Source of the DNA: Cordilura impudica
Lineage: Eukaryota; Arthropoda; Insecta; Diptera; Scathophagidae
Assembly (NCBI GenBank): GCA_963682025.1
Contig: OY821517.1
Location: 49,191,162 to 49,255,161, forward strand
Direction of reading: 5' to 3'
DNA length: 64,000 nucleotides
Shown: in pieces, positions 1-11,382 of the stretch
Numbering within the stretch: position 1 is the first letter of the stretch
How the letters are laid out: the number at the start of each line of letters is the position of its first letter
Position numbers and translations under genes: made by a program
Notes under the pieces: model-generated
Seen by the model: the letters and a program-made list of their open reading frames with translations, nothing else
The model's database searches: none
Told to the model about the DNA's origin: nothing

Positions 1-282
1 TGAATCGTATGTAAAAGACAATTTTGACAGACATGAGGAATTTCATATGGATAAAAAAGTAACAGTACATATGTAAAAAACATTTCGTGTAATAGTACCT
101 TAAGTATAATGTGAAATATATAAAACTAAGAAGCTTTATAAGAAAAAGCCAACGATCTTCAAATATAGCCGAGCAAACTTTTTATAATTAATGTACTAAA
201 TTTCCAAGTAACATGATTTAAAAAAGTATTAATTCGGAGCGCAATAAGAAATGGTGTCAATTATTATCCAATTTAAAACCCA

Positions 283-1608
283 GGTGATAAATCATTTTGG
301 AAAATAAGCAGGAACTTGCGAGGAAAAGGAAAAAATCAAATCTCTCACTTTAAAGTTGGAAATACAAAAATAACATCTGATAAGGACAAGGCTGAAGTCC
401 TGGCAAATACATTTGTCCAAGCAAATAACCTCACTTCGAACTACAACCACTCGGCAGATACACTAATAAATACAACAGTAAATAATTTTAAGAAGGAAAA
501 TCCCAGTCTATTAAGTAACTTAGGTAAAATATTTGAAAAAATACTACATTCTCATCTTAGTGAATTTGTAATGACAAATTCTATTGTTGCTAAAGAACAA
601 TTTGGATTTAAAAAAAAGCATAGCACTACTCACCAAATACACAGGATTAAAAATCAAATAATCACCAATAAAAACAATAAACGTTCAACGGGTCTAATAT
701 TGTTAGATATTGAAAAAGCGTTTGACACCGTTTGGCATAACGGCCTCTTATTTAAATTTCTTGATGCAAATATACCAAAATATCTATGTAAACTTATTTC
801 AGATTTCATACACGACAGAAGCTTTAAAGTTGCGATTAATAATGAAACATCAACTCCAAAAACCATTACGTCAGGGTTACCTCAAGGATCAGTCTTGTCG
901 CCATTGCTTTACTCGATGTATACATCCGATTTTAAAGTCCCAAAATATATGAAAATTGCTTATTACGCAGATGATACTGCGTTAATTTCTTTAAACAAAC
1001 TTACAAGTGCACTCCTGAAGAAAATGTAGAAGGGTCTTGTAAATTGCAGTAAATATTTCCACAAATGGAAAATCAAAATTAATCCATACAAGACCCAAGC
1101 AAAAATTTTTCCATTCAACAAATCGCCCAAAAGACTGCTAAGACGTCATCTTCTTATTGGAAATAATACCATAAATGTACTTAACGATGTCAAATATCTC
1201 GGAGTTGTCTTGGACAAAAAGCTTACATTTAAACAACATATTATGGCTACGTGCCAAAAAGCTATAAAATCATTTAAAGCATTATGGCCACTACTAAATA
1301 GAAGGTCATTTATAAACCACCAAAACAAAAATCTACTCTTCAAAAGTGTTATAAGGCCAATATTAACATACGCGTGTCCCATTTAGAGTGACGTTGCCAA
1401 CTGTCACCTAAAACGCTTACAAATTATACATAACAAATGTCTTAAAATGATATATAAAAAACCCTGGAGGTATCCTACAAATCTTCTTCATGAAGAAACC
1501 GGTTATGAAAAAATTATTGATTTCATATCAAGGATCAATAACAATTATTTTGCCAAAATTGAAAATTCCTCTTACCCACTAATAAGAGAATGTAGAGAAA
1601 TAACGTAA
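283..1608 (+). pseudogene. Broken non-LTR (Jockey-type) retrotransposon reverse transcriptase
   Basis: One frame reads through a reverse transcriptase with recognisable blocks: SLLSNLGKIFEKIL, EQFGFKKKHSTTHQ, LDIEKAFDTVWH, SGLPQGSVLSPLLY and the catalytic YADD box (AYYADDTALI). In-frame TAG codons at 1027-1029 and 1384-1386 interrupt it, and the frame closes with TAA at 1606-1608. The stretch between the stops (DVKYLGVVLDKKLTF) and beyond is typical C-terminal sequence of Jockey-like ORF2. The endonuclease domain is missing. A further internal deletion joins the text around VNNFKKENP straight to SLLSNLG, which removes the first reverse-transcriptase block. I see no poly-A tail or target duplication. 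This is a dead fragment. Confidence 0.85.
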
Positions 1609-1637
1609 AATTAAAAAAGAAATCACCAAATTGAAAA

Positions 1638-1690
1638 TTATATGCTTATAGAGGTCTATTATTTCTAATAAACCTCCAATAAGCATATAA
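1638..1690. repeat. Hairpin just after the reverse transcriptase fragment
   Basis: The arms TTATATGCTTA..GAGGT and ACCTCCAATAAGCATATAA are inverted around a 12-15 base loop. It may be the end of a small element or a retroelement 3' structure; function unknown. Confidence 0.55.
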
Positions 1691-1810
1691 ATATTTTCAG
1701 ATAGCATTTGAATATATTAAATCATATAAAGGTTTTTCCTCCCATTTTCCTTTAAAAATCATTAAAAAATAAAATAAAAACTATTTAATATCTTTAGATT
1801 TTATATATTA

Positions 1811-2181
1811 TTGATGTGTAAACATCTATACGCGCAGGGGGGTAAATTTCTATTTCACAATACAATCACAAAAACAGCGTAACACAAATCGGTGAGAGCT
1901 GTAACACAAATCGGTGTGTGACTTATGATTGTATTGGTGAAAAATTATGATATAAAATTGTTTTTTTGCCACTTTTTTAAAAGCGTCATCTATGTATCAC
2001 TGATATACGTTTATATTGGGATATTTTTAACGTTTTACAGCAAAGGGTTGTTGAATTAGCTGAAACAGTTTTTGCTATACATAGATGACGCTTTCTGTTT
2101 GATTTTAAGAAATGACATAAAAAAATTTTTAATTACTAAATGTTTACACATCTCCCCTGTGATCGGACTCACACGATTTTT
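1811..2181 (+). mobile_element. MITE-like repeat family A, copy 1
   Basis: The repeat is bounded by GATGTGTAAACATCTA and TGTTTACACATCTCCCC, which are inverted. It contains an inner inverted pair around GCGTCATCTATG and CATAGATGACGC. The same roughly 370-bp sequence recurs on the opposite strand at 53320-53701, and half of it at 24732-24848. No coding sequence is present, so it looks like a non-autonomous element of unknown superfamily. Confidence 0.75.
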
Positions 2182-2701
2182 TTGTTGCAATATCTATATG
2201 TAAAGATAAGATCTCATATGTAAATATCAAATTTGTTAAAATATGTAAATAAGGGAAGAATACATAATTGCAAAAAAAAAAAAAAAAAAATAAACAATCT
2301 TAATACAAACAAAAAATTATTACATACAATTAAATTGTAACATAATTGTAATAAAATAGTTTGTCGCTGTTCCAATATTTCAATACGAATAATTTTTTTT
2401 CGTTTTCTTTTAAATAGAAATAGTTTAGTAAATAATACAAATTTAATATATATTTTATTTAAATTATGATTTTGTAAAATTAAGGCATTGATTTTATAAA
2501 AAAAACTGATCTTAAAATTTTAATAATATATGCTCTATTAAATTTGTTTCTAACATGAAATACATTTCAATTTTTCACCAATTATTTAAAAAAGCGATAA
2601 AAGTAAAAAAACTGAATCTCAATTTCATGTAATTTCTATATTTAAGTGAAATTGAAAACCGAAACATTTAAACCGCATTCGCGAGCGAATGAAGTTTAAT
2701 G
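2182..2701. other. AT-rich spacer without a recognised feature
   Basis: The stretch contains a poly-A run near 2271-2290 and otherwise low-complexity AT-rich DNA. I see no open frame or repeat of note. Confidence 0.5.
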
Positions 2702-3099
2702 CCGTTTTCTTTTCTGACAAAAAATGTCGCCCTTTTTTGCCCTCTTTTGGAAAAGTGTATTTTTTTATATATTCTGAATTAAGAGCAACCTTGTATTATA
2801 TATCAATCGAAAGGTCTCAAAGTGCTGTGTTCATAAATACAAAAAAAATATGATTATTATCCTCTTGGAAGTCATAGGGTGAAAATATTCAAAAAAGGGG
2901 AACAATGGGGAAATATTCTCCCACTATGACCTAAAAGAAGTCAATGGCTCGAATTTTTTGTGATTTTTGAGGGCTCGACTTTGAGACCTTTCGATTGATA
3001 TATAAGATAAGGTTGCTCTTAATTCAGAATATATAAAAAAATACACTTTTCGAAAAATGGGCAAAAAAGAGCGACATTTTTTGTAAGAAAAGAAAACGG
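2702..3099. mobile_element. Foldback MITE (inverted arms of about 120 bp)
   Basis: The left arm (2702-2821, starting CCGTTTTCTTTTCTGACAAA) and right arm (2979-3099) are near-perfect inverted repeats. Both contain the text for TATTCTGAATTAAGAGCAAC and a common inner edge TCGAAAGGTCTCAAAGT. The central 150 bp is unique and carries no frame. It reads as a palindromic non-autonomous DNA element. Confidence 0.8.
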
Positions 3100-3884
3100 A
3101 ATAAGTTTTGATATTCCATGCACGGAAATTACTGGAAACATTTTGTAATTTATACGATAGAATATAAAAAGTTTTACTTAAAGCACTATTAAAATCAAGT
3201 AGAGGGGTAATAAAAATAATATATATGTATATATATTTTAACTATATCCTTTTGAATGTTCTAAATTGCTTAAATTGATTCTATGCATCGCATCTAGCTG
3301 AACTTATTGTAACGTGTAAATGTTTTTATACAGTACATTTAGAAAAATGTTCCTATCAATTTGAGTAACAAATTTAAATGTAAAAAATAAATATAAAATT
3401 CTGTTTGGAAGGTCTCATATATTGAATATATTAAAAGCAAAATTAATAACATTTCAATTAATTTTATATTATAGCAAAAGAATAAGCAAACAAAAATTTT
3501 ATTTGTACATGAAAACACAACCATATAAATTATATCATTTAAATTAATTAAATATTTAAAAACGCTTTATTCTTTTATTTAAATTTAAAATTACATTTTC
3601 AGCTTAATTCAAAACATATTTCAAAGGAGTCATCTGAATTAAAGCGTAACTGTTTCCGTTTTATCCATTTCTTTTGCTCGATATTGTTTTTTTGTAAACT
3701 TGTCTTTTGAATTATTCGTGTTTTTAGTTGGGTTTCGTTGCTTAATTCGAGGGGGTGCGGGTAAATTTATGGTGATATTTTTATAAAATAAAATCAAATT
3801 AAATATTTCAAAAATTTTATGCAAATAAAATTCAAGATTCATAGTTAAACTAATCTAATGAAAATGTTTATTCAAGCAACTTAA
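3100..3884. other. AT-rich spacer without a recognised gene
   Basis: The sequence is low-complexity AT-rich DNA. Short open frames here (for example around 3339-3524 and 3639-3842 on the minus strand) have no recognisable motifs and a composition expected by chance. Confidence 0.5.
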
Positions 3885-4517
3885 TAGTGCGTTTACATCT
3901 AAAATCTAGTATATACGAGATTTCGAGCACAATCTAGCTTGGGCACTACCGAATAATAATAGTGTGTTTTTTTAATATTGTAGTAGAGAATTACAACTCT
4001 GTGACTAAAAAGTTGACATTTAAAAACAAAAACAAAAACAAAAACAAGTTCAATAAAAAGGAAATAAATTATTAATTATTAATAAAAAAATGATATATAT
4101 AATCAAAAAATATTTAGTAATTGAAAAGTTATAACTTTTTATACTGACATGCGTCCATTCCAATCTGCTAAGTAATAATTGTGGAAAATTAATTTGTTTT
4201 CGCTATTCAAACAATACATTTAACAAATGCTGATTTTTTTCGCAAAATTTCTATTTCAGCTTGTGCTTTTTTCATTTTTGATGCATAATATAATAATAAA
4301 ATATGTTCCTTTTAAGAATTTTCCATATTTCCATTTTCCTATTGTTTTGAATATTTTTTGTATTTCTAGTTATATGTGTTACTTTAATCAGCTGTTTATT
4401 TTTGTGGAAACAAAATCTCACAAAATGTCAAAAATGTTAGATGTAAACTATATAGATTTTGAAATATGTAGATTTCAACTAATATCTACTAGATTTTCCT
4501 CATCTGTAAACGCACTA
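3885..4517 (+). mobile_element. PIF/Harbinger-type MITE family B, copy 1
   Basis: The ends TAGTGCGTTTACATCT and TGTAAACGCACTA are inverted and flanked on both sides by TAA (3882-3884 and 4518-4520). A TAA/TTA 3-bp target duplication is typical of PIF/Harbinger elements. The inside repeats words such as TCTAGTA and ATCTAGC and codes for nothing. A second copy with the same ends lies at 15301-16452 in the other orientation. Superfamily assignment is inferred from the target duplication only. Confidence 0.78.
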
Positions 4518-4817
4518 TAATGCTCTTTTTAAAAATTATTCACTTATTATAAAAAGCTTTTTAAGAATAAGCTTTAATGTTATGTTATAACATGAGTAGA
4601 AATTGATAGTGTTGGAAAACGCTGTTAAACACAATATGTATTATAACCGAAATTAGAATATATTAAAAAAGTAAATAAAAGTTTTAATATAATAAATTGA
4701 TACACAATTTAATATTCCAATATTCGATTTTAATACTTCAAAGAGTCAAATTTAAAATTTAGTTAATAGTTAATTATTAAAATTTTCTTAATTCAAAAGA
4801 ATGTCTTGCTCTTTATA

Positions 4818-5748
4818 ACGGGTGATTTTTTTGAGGTTAGGATTTTCATGCATTAGTATTTGACAGATCACGTGGGATTTCAGACATGGTGTCAAAGAGA
4901 AAGATGCTCAGTATGCTTTGACATTTCATCATGAATAGACTTACTAACGAGCAACGTCTAATTTTCAGTGAATGGGCCCTAGAAAAGTTGGCAGAAAATC
5001 CGCTTTTTTATCGACAAATTTTGTTCAGCGATGAGGCTCAATTCTGGTTGAATGGCTTCGTAAATAAGCAAAATTGCCGTATTTGGAGTGAAGAGCAACC
5101 AGAAGCCGTTCAAGAACTGCCCATGCATCCCGAAAAATGCACTGTTTGGTGTGGTTTGTACGCTGGTGGAATCATTGGACCGTATTTTTTCAAAGATGCT
5201 GTTGGACGCAACGTTACGGTGAATGGCGATCGCTATCGTTCGATGCTAACAAACTTTTTGTTGCCAAAAATGGAAGAACTGAACTTGGTTGACATGTGGT
5301 TTCAACAAGATGGCGCTACATGCCACACAGCTCGCGATTCTATGGCCATTTTGAGGGAAAACTTCGGAGAACAATTCATCTCAAGAAATGGACCGGTAAG
5401 TTGGCCACCAAGATCATGCGATTTGACGCCTTTAGACTATTTTTTGTGGGGCTACGTCAAGTCTAAAGTCTACAGAAATAAGCCAGCAACTATTCCAGCT
5501 TTGGAAGACAACATTTCCGAGGAAATTCGGGCTATTCCGGCCGAAATGCTCGAAAAAGTTGCCCAAAATTGGACTTTCCGAATGGACCACGTAAGACGCA
5601 GCCGCGGTCAATATTTAAATGAAATTATCTTCAAAAAGTAAATGTCATGGACCAATCTAACGTTTCAAATAAAGAACCGATGAGATTTTGCAAATTTTAT
5701 GCGTTTTTTTTTAAAAAAAAGTTATCAAGCTCTTAAAAAATCACCCGT
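4818..5748 (+). mobile_element. DD41D (rosa-like) mariner relative, 931 bp, TA target
   Basis: Inverted ends ACGGGTGATTTTTT and AAAAAATCACCCGT are flanked by TA (4816-4817 and 5749-5750). The element carries one transposase frame lacking its N-terminal half. It is shorter than its relatives in this window (about 1.27-1.30 kb), consistent with an internal deletion. Confidence 0.88.
4931..5641 (+). pseudogene. DD41D mariner transposase, catalytic half only
   Basis: The open frame (236 codons) starts inside the protein at the linker RLTNEQRLIFSEWALEKL and covers the whole DDE/D catalytic region. FSDEAQFWLNGFVNKQNC carries the first aspartate, QQDGATCHTA the second, and WPPRSCDLTPLDYFLWG the third. 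There are 41 residues between the second aspartate and that of LTPLD, which is the spacing of the rosa (DD41D) group. The N-terminal helix-turn-helix DNA-binding region is absent. A short upstream frame reading MVSKRKMLSML is all that remains before 4931, so the copy cannot encode a working transposase. Confidence 0.85.
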
Positions 5749-5852
5749 TATCTGTGGAAATACGACAAAACAACTTAAGTAAAAAATTCTTGTTTGAGAT
5801 ATTGCACAATTGATGTAAAGTTAATTTGGTTTAAATTAAAAAAAACTATTTT

Positions 5853-6297
5853 TCAAGTCTTTCTTTTAACTCATATTCTCTGTCTGTCTGTCTGTCTGTC
5901 GTGGGTCAACCCCATTCCCTCTTATCCAATTGATCTGAAACTTGGCCCATAGTCTTTTTTAATTTTGGGGTAGGCACAGTCTCGGAGTGATTTAAAACCC
6001 ATTTCCCCTTATCCGATCGATCTGAAACTTGGTCGATGGACTTGCTGTGAAAAAAGATTAAGAGATTAAAACCTCACTTCCCCTTATCCGATCGATCTGA
6101 AACTTTGCCCATACACTTGCTGTGCATAAAAGAAAAACTTTGACATAGTCGCGCACCGTCACGCAGTGATTTAAAACCCATTTCCCCTTATCCGATCGAT
6201 CTGAAACTTTGTCGATAGACTTGCTGTGAAAAAAGATTAACTTTGACGTCATGGAGTGATATAAACCCCATTTTCCCTCATCCAATCAATCTGATAA
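5853..6297 (+). repeat. (GTCT)n element with degenerate ~110-bp modules, copy 1
   Basis: The repeat begins TCTTTCTTTTAACTCATATT, then four CTGT(C) units and GTGGGTCAACCCCATTCC. It continues as degenerate modules containing CTTATCCGATCGATCTGAAA, GACTTGCTGTGAAAA and CACGCAGTGATTTAAAACC. The same family occurs at 14037-14637 (opposite strand) and 15546-16170. It is noncoding and resembles dipteran elements that carry (GTCY)n proto-microsatellites. Confidence 0.75.
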
Positions 6298-6900
6298 ATT
6301 GCAAGATTAAATATCCACAAGGGTCTTTTGTGGAACGATAATGAAGTACGCAAAAATGGTGTAGAAAGACACCGCTGAAGATCAAAACAATATATTTTAG
6401 TGATTTAGATTTCAACTTATCGCTTTTTTTTAGATTAATAAGCTTCTTGTGTTAGAGTGTGTCTTGTTATAATTTTAGGGAATCATATATTTCAGGCGCA
6501 TTTGTTACGTGTCGAGCTTCAGTTTTTTAAATTTAAAATTAAGTGTGTTGAACAAAATTTTGAAAGCTACACAGATAATGCTTAGAGGTATCAAAACGAG
6601 CTGTTAAAGTGTAACTTTTCCGCTCGTTTCTAAGTTGTTTTGCTAATCATTTTCAACCCAAACCACTTCATTCGCATAATCCTAAATTTTAACATATTTT
6701 AAATAAGTAAATATTAATACAACACTTATAATATTATTTTCCAAATCTTCGTTACTTCAAATAATTTTTCACCATTCGCTATGTAAACGTTCATTTCCAC
6801 GGAAAAAGTTTAAACAACTGAACAGCTTATATATATATATGAAATAAAATGCAATGAGCACACATAAAAATACACTTATGTTGAGTTAAAATACATTTAT
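6298..6900. other. AT-rich spacer, nothing recognised
   Basis: I see no gene, tandem repeat or terminal inverted repeat in this stretch apart from a short (TA)n run near 6829-6840. Confidence 0.45.
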
Positions 6901-8317
6901 CAAACATGTGATGAAAACCGAAGTCAATACCAAAACGAAACAAAATCAAAAATAGGTGTGACGTAAATCAATTTGCTTTCGTTTTTATTTCAAGAATAAA
7001 TATATTTTATTTTCCATTTTGTTCTATGGAAATATGGCTAAGTCCCGGTTACATATGAAATTTTTCTTTCTGAAACTGTTAGAAATTCTCTTTTAAACTT
7101 TCATCCGTGTCTACACACTGAAATTTTTGTATTGAAATTCAAGATTTGTTCATGTTTACTTTATCATTTTATCTATTTATTTTATCATTTTATTTCATTA
7201 AAATTAAATTTATTTTAATTTATTATCTTTCTTAACACAAACAAAAAATAAAAATGAAAGAAAACTTAAAATAAATAGAGTACATGAAAGTATGTATCCC
7301 CTGCCATTTTTCTCTCCCGTCTCACCTATAAACTCAAGACTTTCAGCAAGTAAACTTTCATGTGTAAACCGGCACTAAATAAAGATGTGATGGAAAACGA
7401 AATTGTTTTTTTTATCGTATTTCAATCAAGAAGACTTGGCTTTTCGGTTTGAAGCAAAATTTTTTTCTCAACTTTTCAACGCTTTAATAAAAACTAGCAG
7501 ATTCCAGCACTCGAAATTCGAGTGCAATTTCTAGGCAGCTTTATTTTTCAACTTAGCCAATTCACAAACCAATACTTTTATGGTTCATTATTATTGTGAA
7601 TGAAGATAAACTCATTAACAAACACATTAACAAATTTAATAAAACACGCATAGCATATGTATAATTTTATGTATGTATGTGTTAGTAGCAACTTTAAATG
7701 CAATTTACTCAAAATAAAGGAAAAAAATTTTAAAATCTGTAAATCTGCAAAACGGCTAAAAAGAAATACCTTCACATAATATACATTTGGTCAAAATCGG
7801 GATAAAACTGTAGAACAAAACACGGTCACAAGAAATCGCCTAGCCTATTAATATTATAGATATAACTTAAAAAATTTAAGTATAACCAATTTACGTGCTA
7901 AAATGTCTTACTTAATATAATTTCTCAGGGCAAAACACGTAACTCCACGACAGAAAAAAGGATACTTAACGCCATCATCAGGAGATTGAAAAATAGCTTC
8001 ACCAAAAAATTTTGCTCCAAAAGGAATTATGCATTATGCTTTCTTTTGTGACATTTTTATCACTTGTCGTTATTATAAATAAATTTTTTCAAACAAACAC
8101 ACAAAATTAATAATACAATTTTTTGGTGAAAAACAATAATACAGCGTTGTATTTAATAATAAAATAATAACATAGTGACACTTTATTGAAAGAAACACGA
8201 TGAAGTGGAACAAAAATGAAAATTGAATCCGCTTAATTTTCATCACATCTATTATTAAATCGTTATTTTAGAATTTCATTTTTGATTTAAAATCTATCGA
8301 TTTCCATCACATGCCTG
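6901..8317 (-). mobile_element. Element C (CAGGCATGTGATGG ends), left copy
   Basis: The ends CAAACATGTGATGAAAACCG and TTTCCATCACATGCCTG are inverted. Nearly the whole element is the reverse complement of 9313-11382, with diverged bases. A 367-bp Helitron-like element lies inside at 7494-7860. No transposase is recognisable. CAGG-type ends would fit a hAT-like MITE, but I could not find a convincing 8-bp duplication. Confidence 0.7.
7494..7860 (-). mobile_element. Helitron-like element, copy 1 (complete)
   Basis: Read on the minus strand it starts TCTATAATATTAATAGGC and ends with a small palindrome CTCGAATTTCGAG, about ten bases, then CTAG followed by T. A 5' TC, 3' CTRR and subterminal hairpin are Helitron hallmarks. 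It encodes nothing and is therefore non-autonomous. Seven copies or fragments occur in this window. Confidence 0.82.
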
Positions 8318-8501
8318 TATGTTTCAACATCTTTTTAGCAGAATATTTTATGTATATTTAAGATGTTTTACAAAAAGAAATATTTTGACTATATGCATAT
8401 TTTAATTTGACAATAAGAACTTAAGTCCACTTAAGTATGAAAGTTTGGAAAAGCTATTTTTGCATAACACCTAAGTTGAATATGAGGTGTTTGTTTTTAT
8501 T

Positions 8502-8933
8502 CAGGTATGTGATGGAAATCGATTTAGATACTAAAACGATTTAAATTCAATTAAAATTGTGATGCGTTTATATTTTTCATTTTATAGTGTCGATTTCAAA
8601 TTCCATTTTGTTCTGTGGATCCGAGTTGTCACTTACATGTTTCCTCTTCATGTTTTCTTTTTTATTATCCTCTTCAAATAACAAATAGGATGCTGCCAAA
8701 ATAACCGACATTTTATGATTTTGTAAATATTTACTTATAAATTTCATAAATGTTTGATTGTTAAATATTTCACAATTTTCACTAAAACTTGTCAATACAT
8801 TGTTGTATTTTTCAAAAGAAATGATACGGAATGATACAAAGTGGAAAATGAAATCGATCGAAAATCATCACACCTTTGTCGATTTTAAAATCGTTTTCAC
8901 TTTTGAAATCGATCGATTTCCATCACATACCTG
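8502..8933 (+). mobile_element. Short relative of element C, between the two long copies
   Basis: The termini CAGGTATGTGATGGAAATCG and CGATTTCCATCACATACCTG are perfect inverted repeats. The same ends bound 6901-8317 and 9313-11382, but the inside is different and shorter. A 72-codon minus-strand frame (8577-8795) lies in it; I recognise no domain and give it low weight. Confidence 0.78.
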
Positions 8934-9312
8934 ATTAAGTTAATTTAAAAACTGTTTCTATTTATTGAACTATGACTAATATAAGTTTTTATGTTGAAGG
9001 CTTTAATATCCAATGTTGCATTCTGAAAATGAGAATCATAATGTTAAGAAAACTAAATTTTCTCTTAAATCTAGTTAAGATGTTTTGTCATATTGTTAAT
9101 ATTGTTAATAAAGGCCCGCTCTTTTATTATAGTGATTAGTTCAAACTCACTTTCTCATACAATTTAGTATATTAGATTTGAACACATCAAGGACGATGGC
9201 AATTGGTCAGAATTGATGCTTGTTCTCCATACGAATGTCCTTTTTGATTTGCACTTAAAAAACACTTCTTTCTATGCGATAATCTTTTATAATTTAAACA
9301 ATTCTAGTTAAT
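8934..9312. other. Spacer without a recognised feature
   Basis: I see no gene or repeat between the two element-C relatives; it contains short AT-rich words only. Confidence 0.45.
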
Positions 9313-9781
9313 CAGGCATGTGATGGAAATCGATTGATTTTAAATCGAAAGCGAAATTCTAAAAAGAACGATTTAATAATAGGTGTGATGAAAATCAAGC
9401 GGTTTCAATTTTCATTTTTGTTCCACTTCATCATGTTTCTTTCAATAAAGTGCCACTATGTTATTATTTTATTATTAAATACAATGCTGTGTTATTGTTT
9501 TTCACAAAAAAAATTTAATATTAGCTTATTAATTTTGTGTTTTTGTTTGAAAAAATTTATTAAAATGGAATTTATAATAACGACAAGTGGTGAAAATGTC
9601 GCAAAGGAAAGCATAATGCATAACTTCTTTTGGAGCAAAATTTTTTGTTGAAGTAATTTTTCAACCTTCTCATGATGGCGTTAAATTTCCTTTTTTTCTG
9701 TTGTGGATATACATACATGTTTTCCCTTGAAAAATTATATTAAGTATGTAAATTTATTATGCTTACATTTTTTAAGTTATA

Positions 9782-10158
9782 TCTATAATATTAATAGGCT
9801 AGGCGATTTTTTGTGACCGATGTTTTGTTCTACCGTTTTATCCCGATTTTGACCAAGCGTATATTATTTGAAAGGTATTTCTTTTTAGCCGTTTTGCAGA
9901 TTTACAGATTTTAAATTTTTTTCCTTTATTTTGAGTAAATTGCATTTAAAGTTGCTACTAACACATACATAAAATTATACAATGCAATATGTGTGTTTAT
10001 TAAATTTGTTAATGTGTTTGTAATAAAAATGAGTTTGTTTTTTGTGTTGATTTGTGAATTGGCTATAATTGATTAGCATACCTTTAGGGTCTTTATTTAA
10101 TGAAAAAATAAAATTTCCTAGAACTTGCACTCGAATTTTGAGGGCTGGAATCTGCTAG
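9782..10158 (+). mobile_element. Helitron-like element, copy 2 (complete)
   Basis: It starts TCTATAATATTAATAGGC and ends GGAATCTGCTAG before a T. The 3' palindrome is diverged here (CTCGAATTTTGAG). It is inserted at the same position in element C as copy 1. Confidence 0.82.
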
Positions 10159-10225
10159 TTTTTATTAAAGCATTGAAAAGTTGAGAAAAAAAGTTATCTG
10201 TTATCAAACCGAAAAGAAAACACCC

Positions 10226-11174
10226 CTGTTCTTGAAACCATTATCACAAAAAAAAACTCGTAAATGAAAAAATTCTTAAATCTACGAGTTTTTTGCTGTT
10301 CTCTGATTTCAATAAGAATATTTTTTCTCGTTTTAATTCACATAGAAAAGGCTTTGTGAAATCAAAACAAATGCCCTTTTTCTCTACTAAGCAGGTCTTA
10401 AGAGATTAAACAACTAATTGATATTTAAACTCTAACATGTTTTTTATTTTAAAAAATTAATTTTATAAAAAAAAAACGATTTTAAAAAACGTCTACATTT
10501 TGCGCTGATTTAAAAAAAAACTCGTAATAAGTGGTCGATGTTAATAAAACACACTTTTTGCGACGATGCTGTTCTATAACTATAATAAAAACTTTTTATT
10601 TACACAATCTATTTTCCATTATAATTTTTTCAATTATAACATAGATTCTTTATGCACTAAGTATTGCAAATAAAGGAATTAAAAAAAATTTTTTCATCAA
10701 ATCACATATTTTTATTTTTTTGCATATGTTCGAAATAGTAGTGATGCCAGTCAAATCCAATTTATTTGAATATGGAAATTTTTTTTGGTGATGCCTAACT
10801 TTTTAAAAATAGAAAAGTAATTTTTAATTGAATGAAATTGAAGAACAAAAACAATTAAATGAACAAATAAGTTGTTATTTTAAAAGAAAATATTTTTCTT
10901 TATACTTTTTCTATAAACTTAAGAAAAAAGATGCACATAATACTTAAAAGTTTTTTGTGAAACTGAATAAAGAACCATATGGCATCTCGGTTTCTAGATA
11001 ACATATGTTCTTAACTCAAACATATGGTTCTTAACTCAAACATATGGTTCTTAACTCAAACATATGTTTCCATTAAATAAATAAAATTTGTGGTTTCAAG
11101 AAACCCAAAATTTCAATTTCATGTGATTTTAAATTCACTCTTATTCAAATAACAACGTTTCAAGAACAGGGCTG
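10226..11174. mobile_element. 949-bp MITE nested in element C
   Basis: The 15-bp ends CCCTGTTCTTGAAAC and GTTTCAAGAACAGGG are perfectly inverted. The left copy of element C continues uninterrupted across the equivalent site. The interior is AT-rich and noncoding, and near its right end lies a 20-bp tandem repeat. No clear target duplication was found. Confidence 0.75.
11002..11070 (+). repeat. 20-bp tandem repeat, about 3.5 units
   Basis: The unit CATATGGTTCTTAACTCAAA repeats head to tail inside the 949-bp MITE. Confidence 0.85.
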
Positions 11175-11382
11175 AAAGTCTTCTTGATTTAAAAACGATA
11201 AAAAAACAATTTCTTTTTCCATCAGATCTTTATTTATCCATATTTCCATAGAACAAAATGGAAAATGAAATATATTTATTCTTGAAATAAAAACGAAAGC
11301 AAATCGAAAAATTGATTTACATCACACCTATTTTCGATTTTGTTTCGTTTTGGTATTGATTTCGATTTTCATCATATGCCTG

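Larger units (their letters stand above)
9313..11382 (+). mobile_element. Element C, right copy (2.07 kb)
   Basis: The ends CAGGCATGTGATGGAAATCG and CGATTTTCATCATATGCCTG are inverted. It mirrors 6901-8317 and carries a Helitron (9782-10158) at the same internal place. It additionally contains a 949-bp MITE at 10226-11174 that the left copy lacks, which accounts for most of the size difference. Confidence 0.72.

Noticed and set aside
4227..4520. Plus-strand frame of 97 codons with hydrophobic stretches
   Set aside because: It lies across the end of a noncoding MITE, and the hydrophobic look follows from T-rich codons. The sister MITE copy does not keep the frame.
4931..5641. Bacterial IS630 transposase as an explanation for the DDE genes
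   Set aside because: The DD41D and DD37E spacings, TA duplications and intronic context fit eukaryotic Tc1/mariner relatives. There is no sign of bacterial contamination.
6829..6840. (TA)n tract as a promoter TATA box
   Set aside because: There is no transcript or initiator nearby; short TA runs are common in this AT-rich DNA.
9334..9651. Plus-strand frame of 105 codons
   Set aside because: It lies in element C, and the mirrored copy at 7900-8300 does not keep it. The composition is Phe/Leu/Ile rich as expected for AT-rich noncoding DNA.
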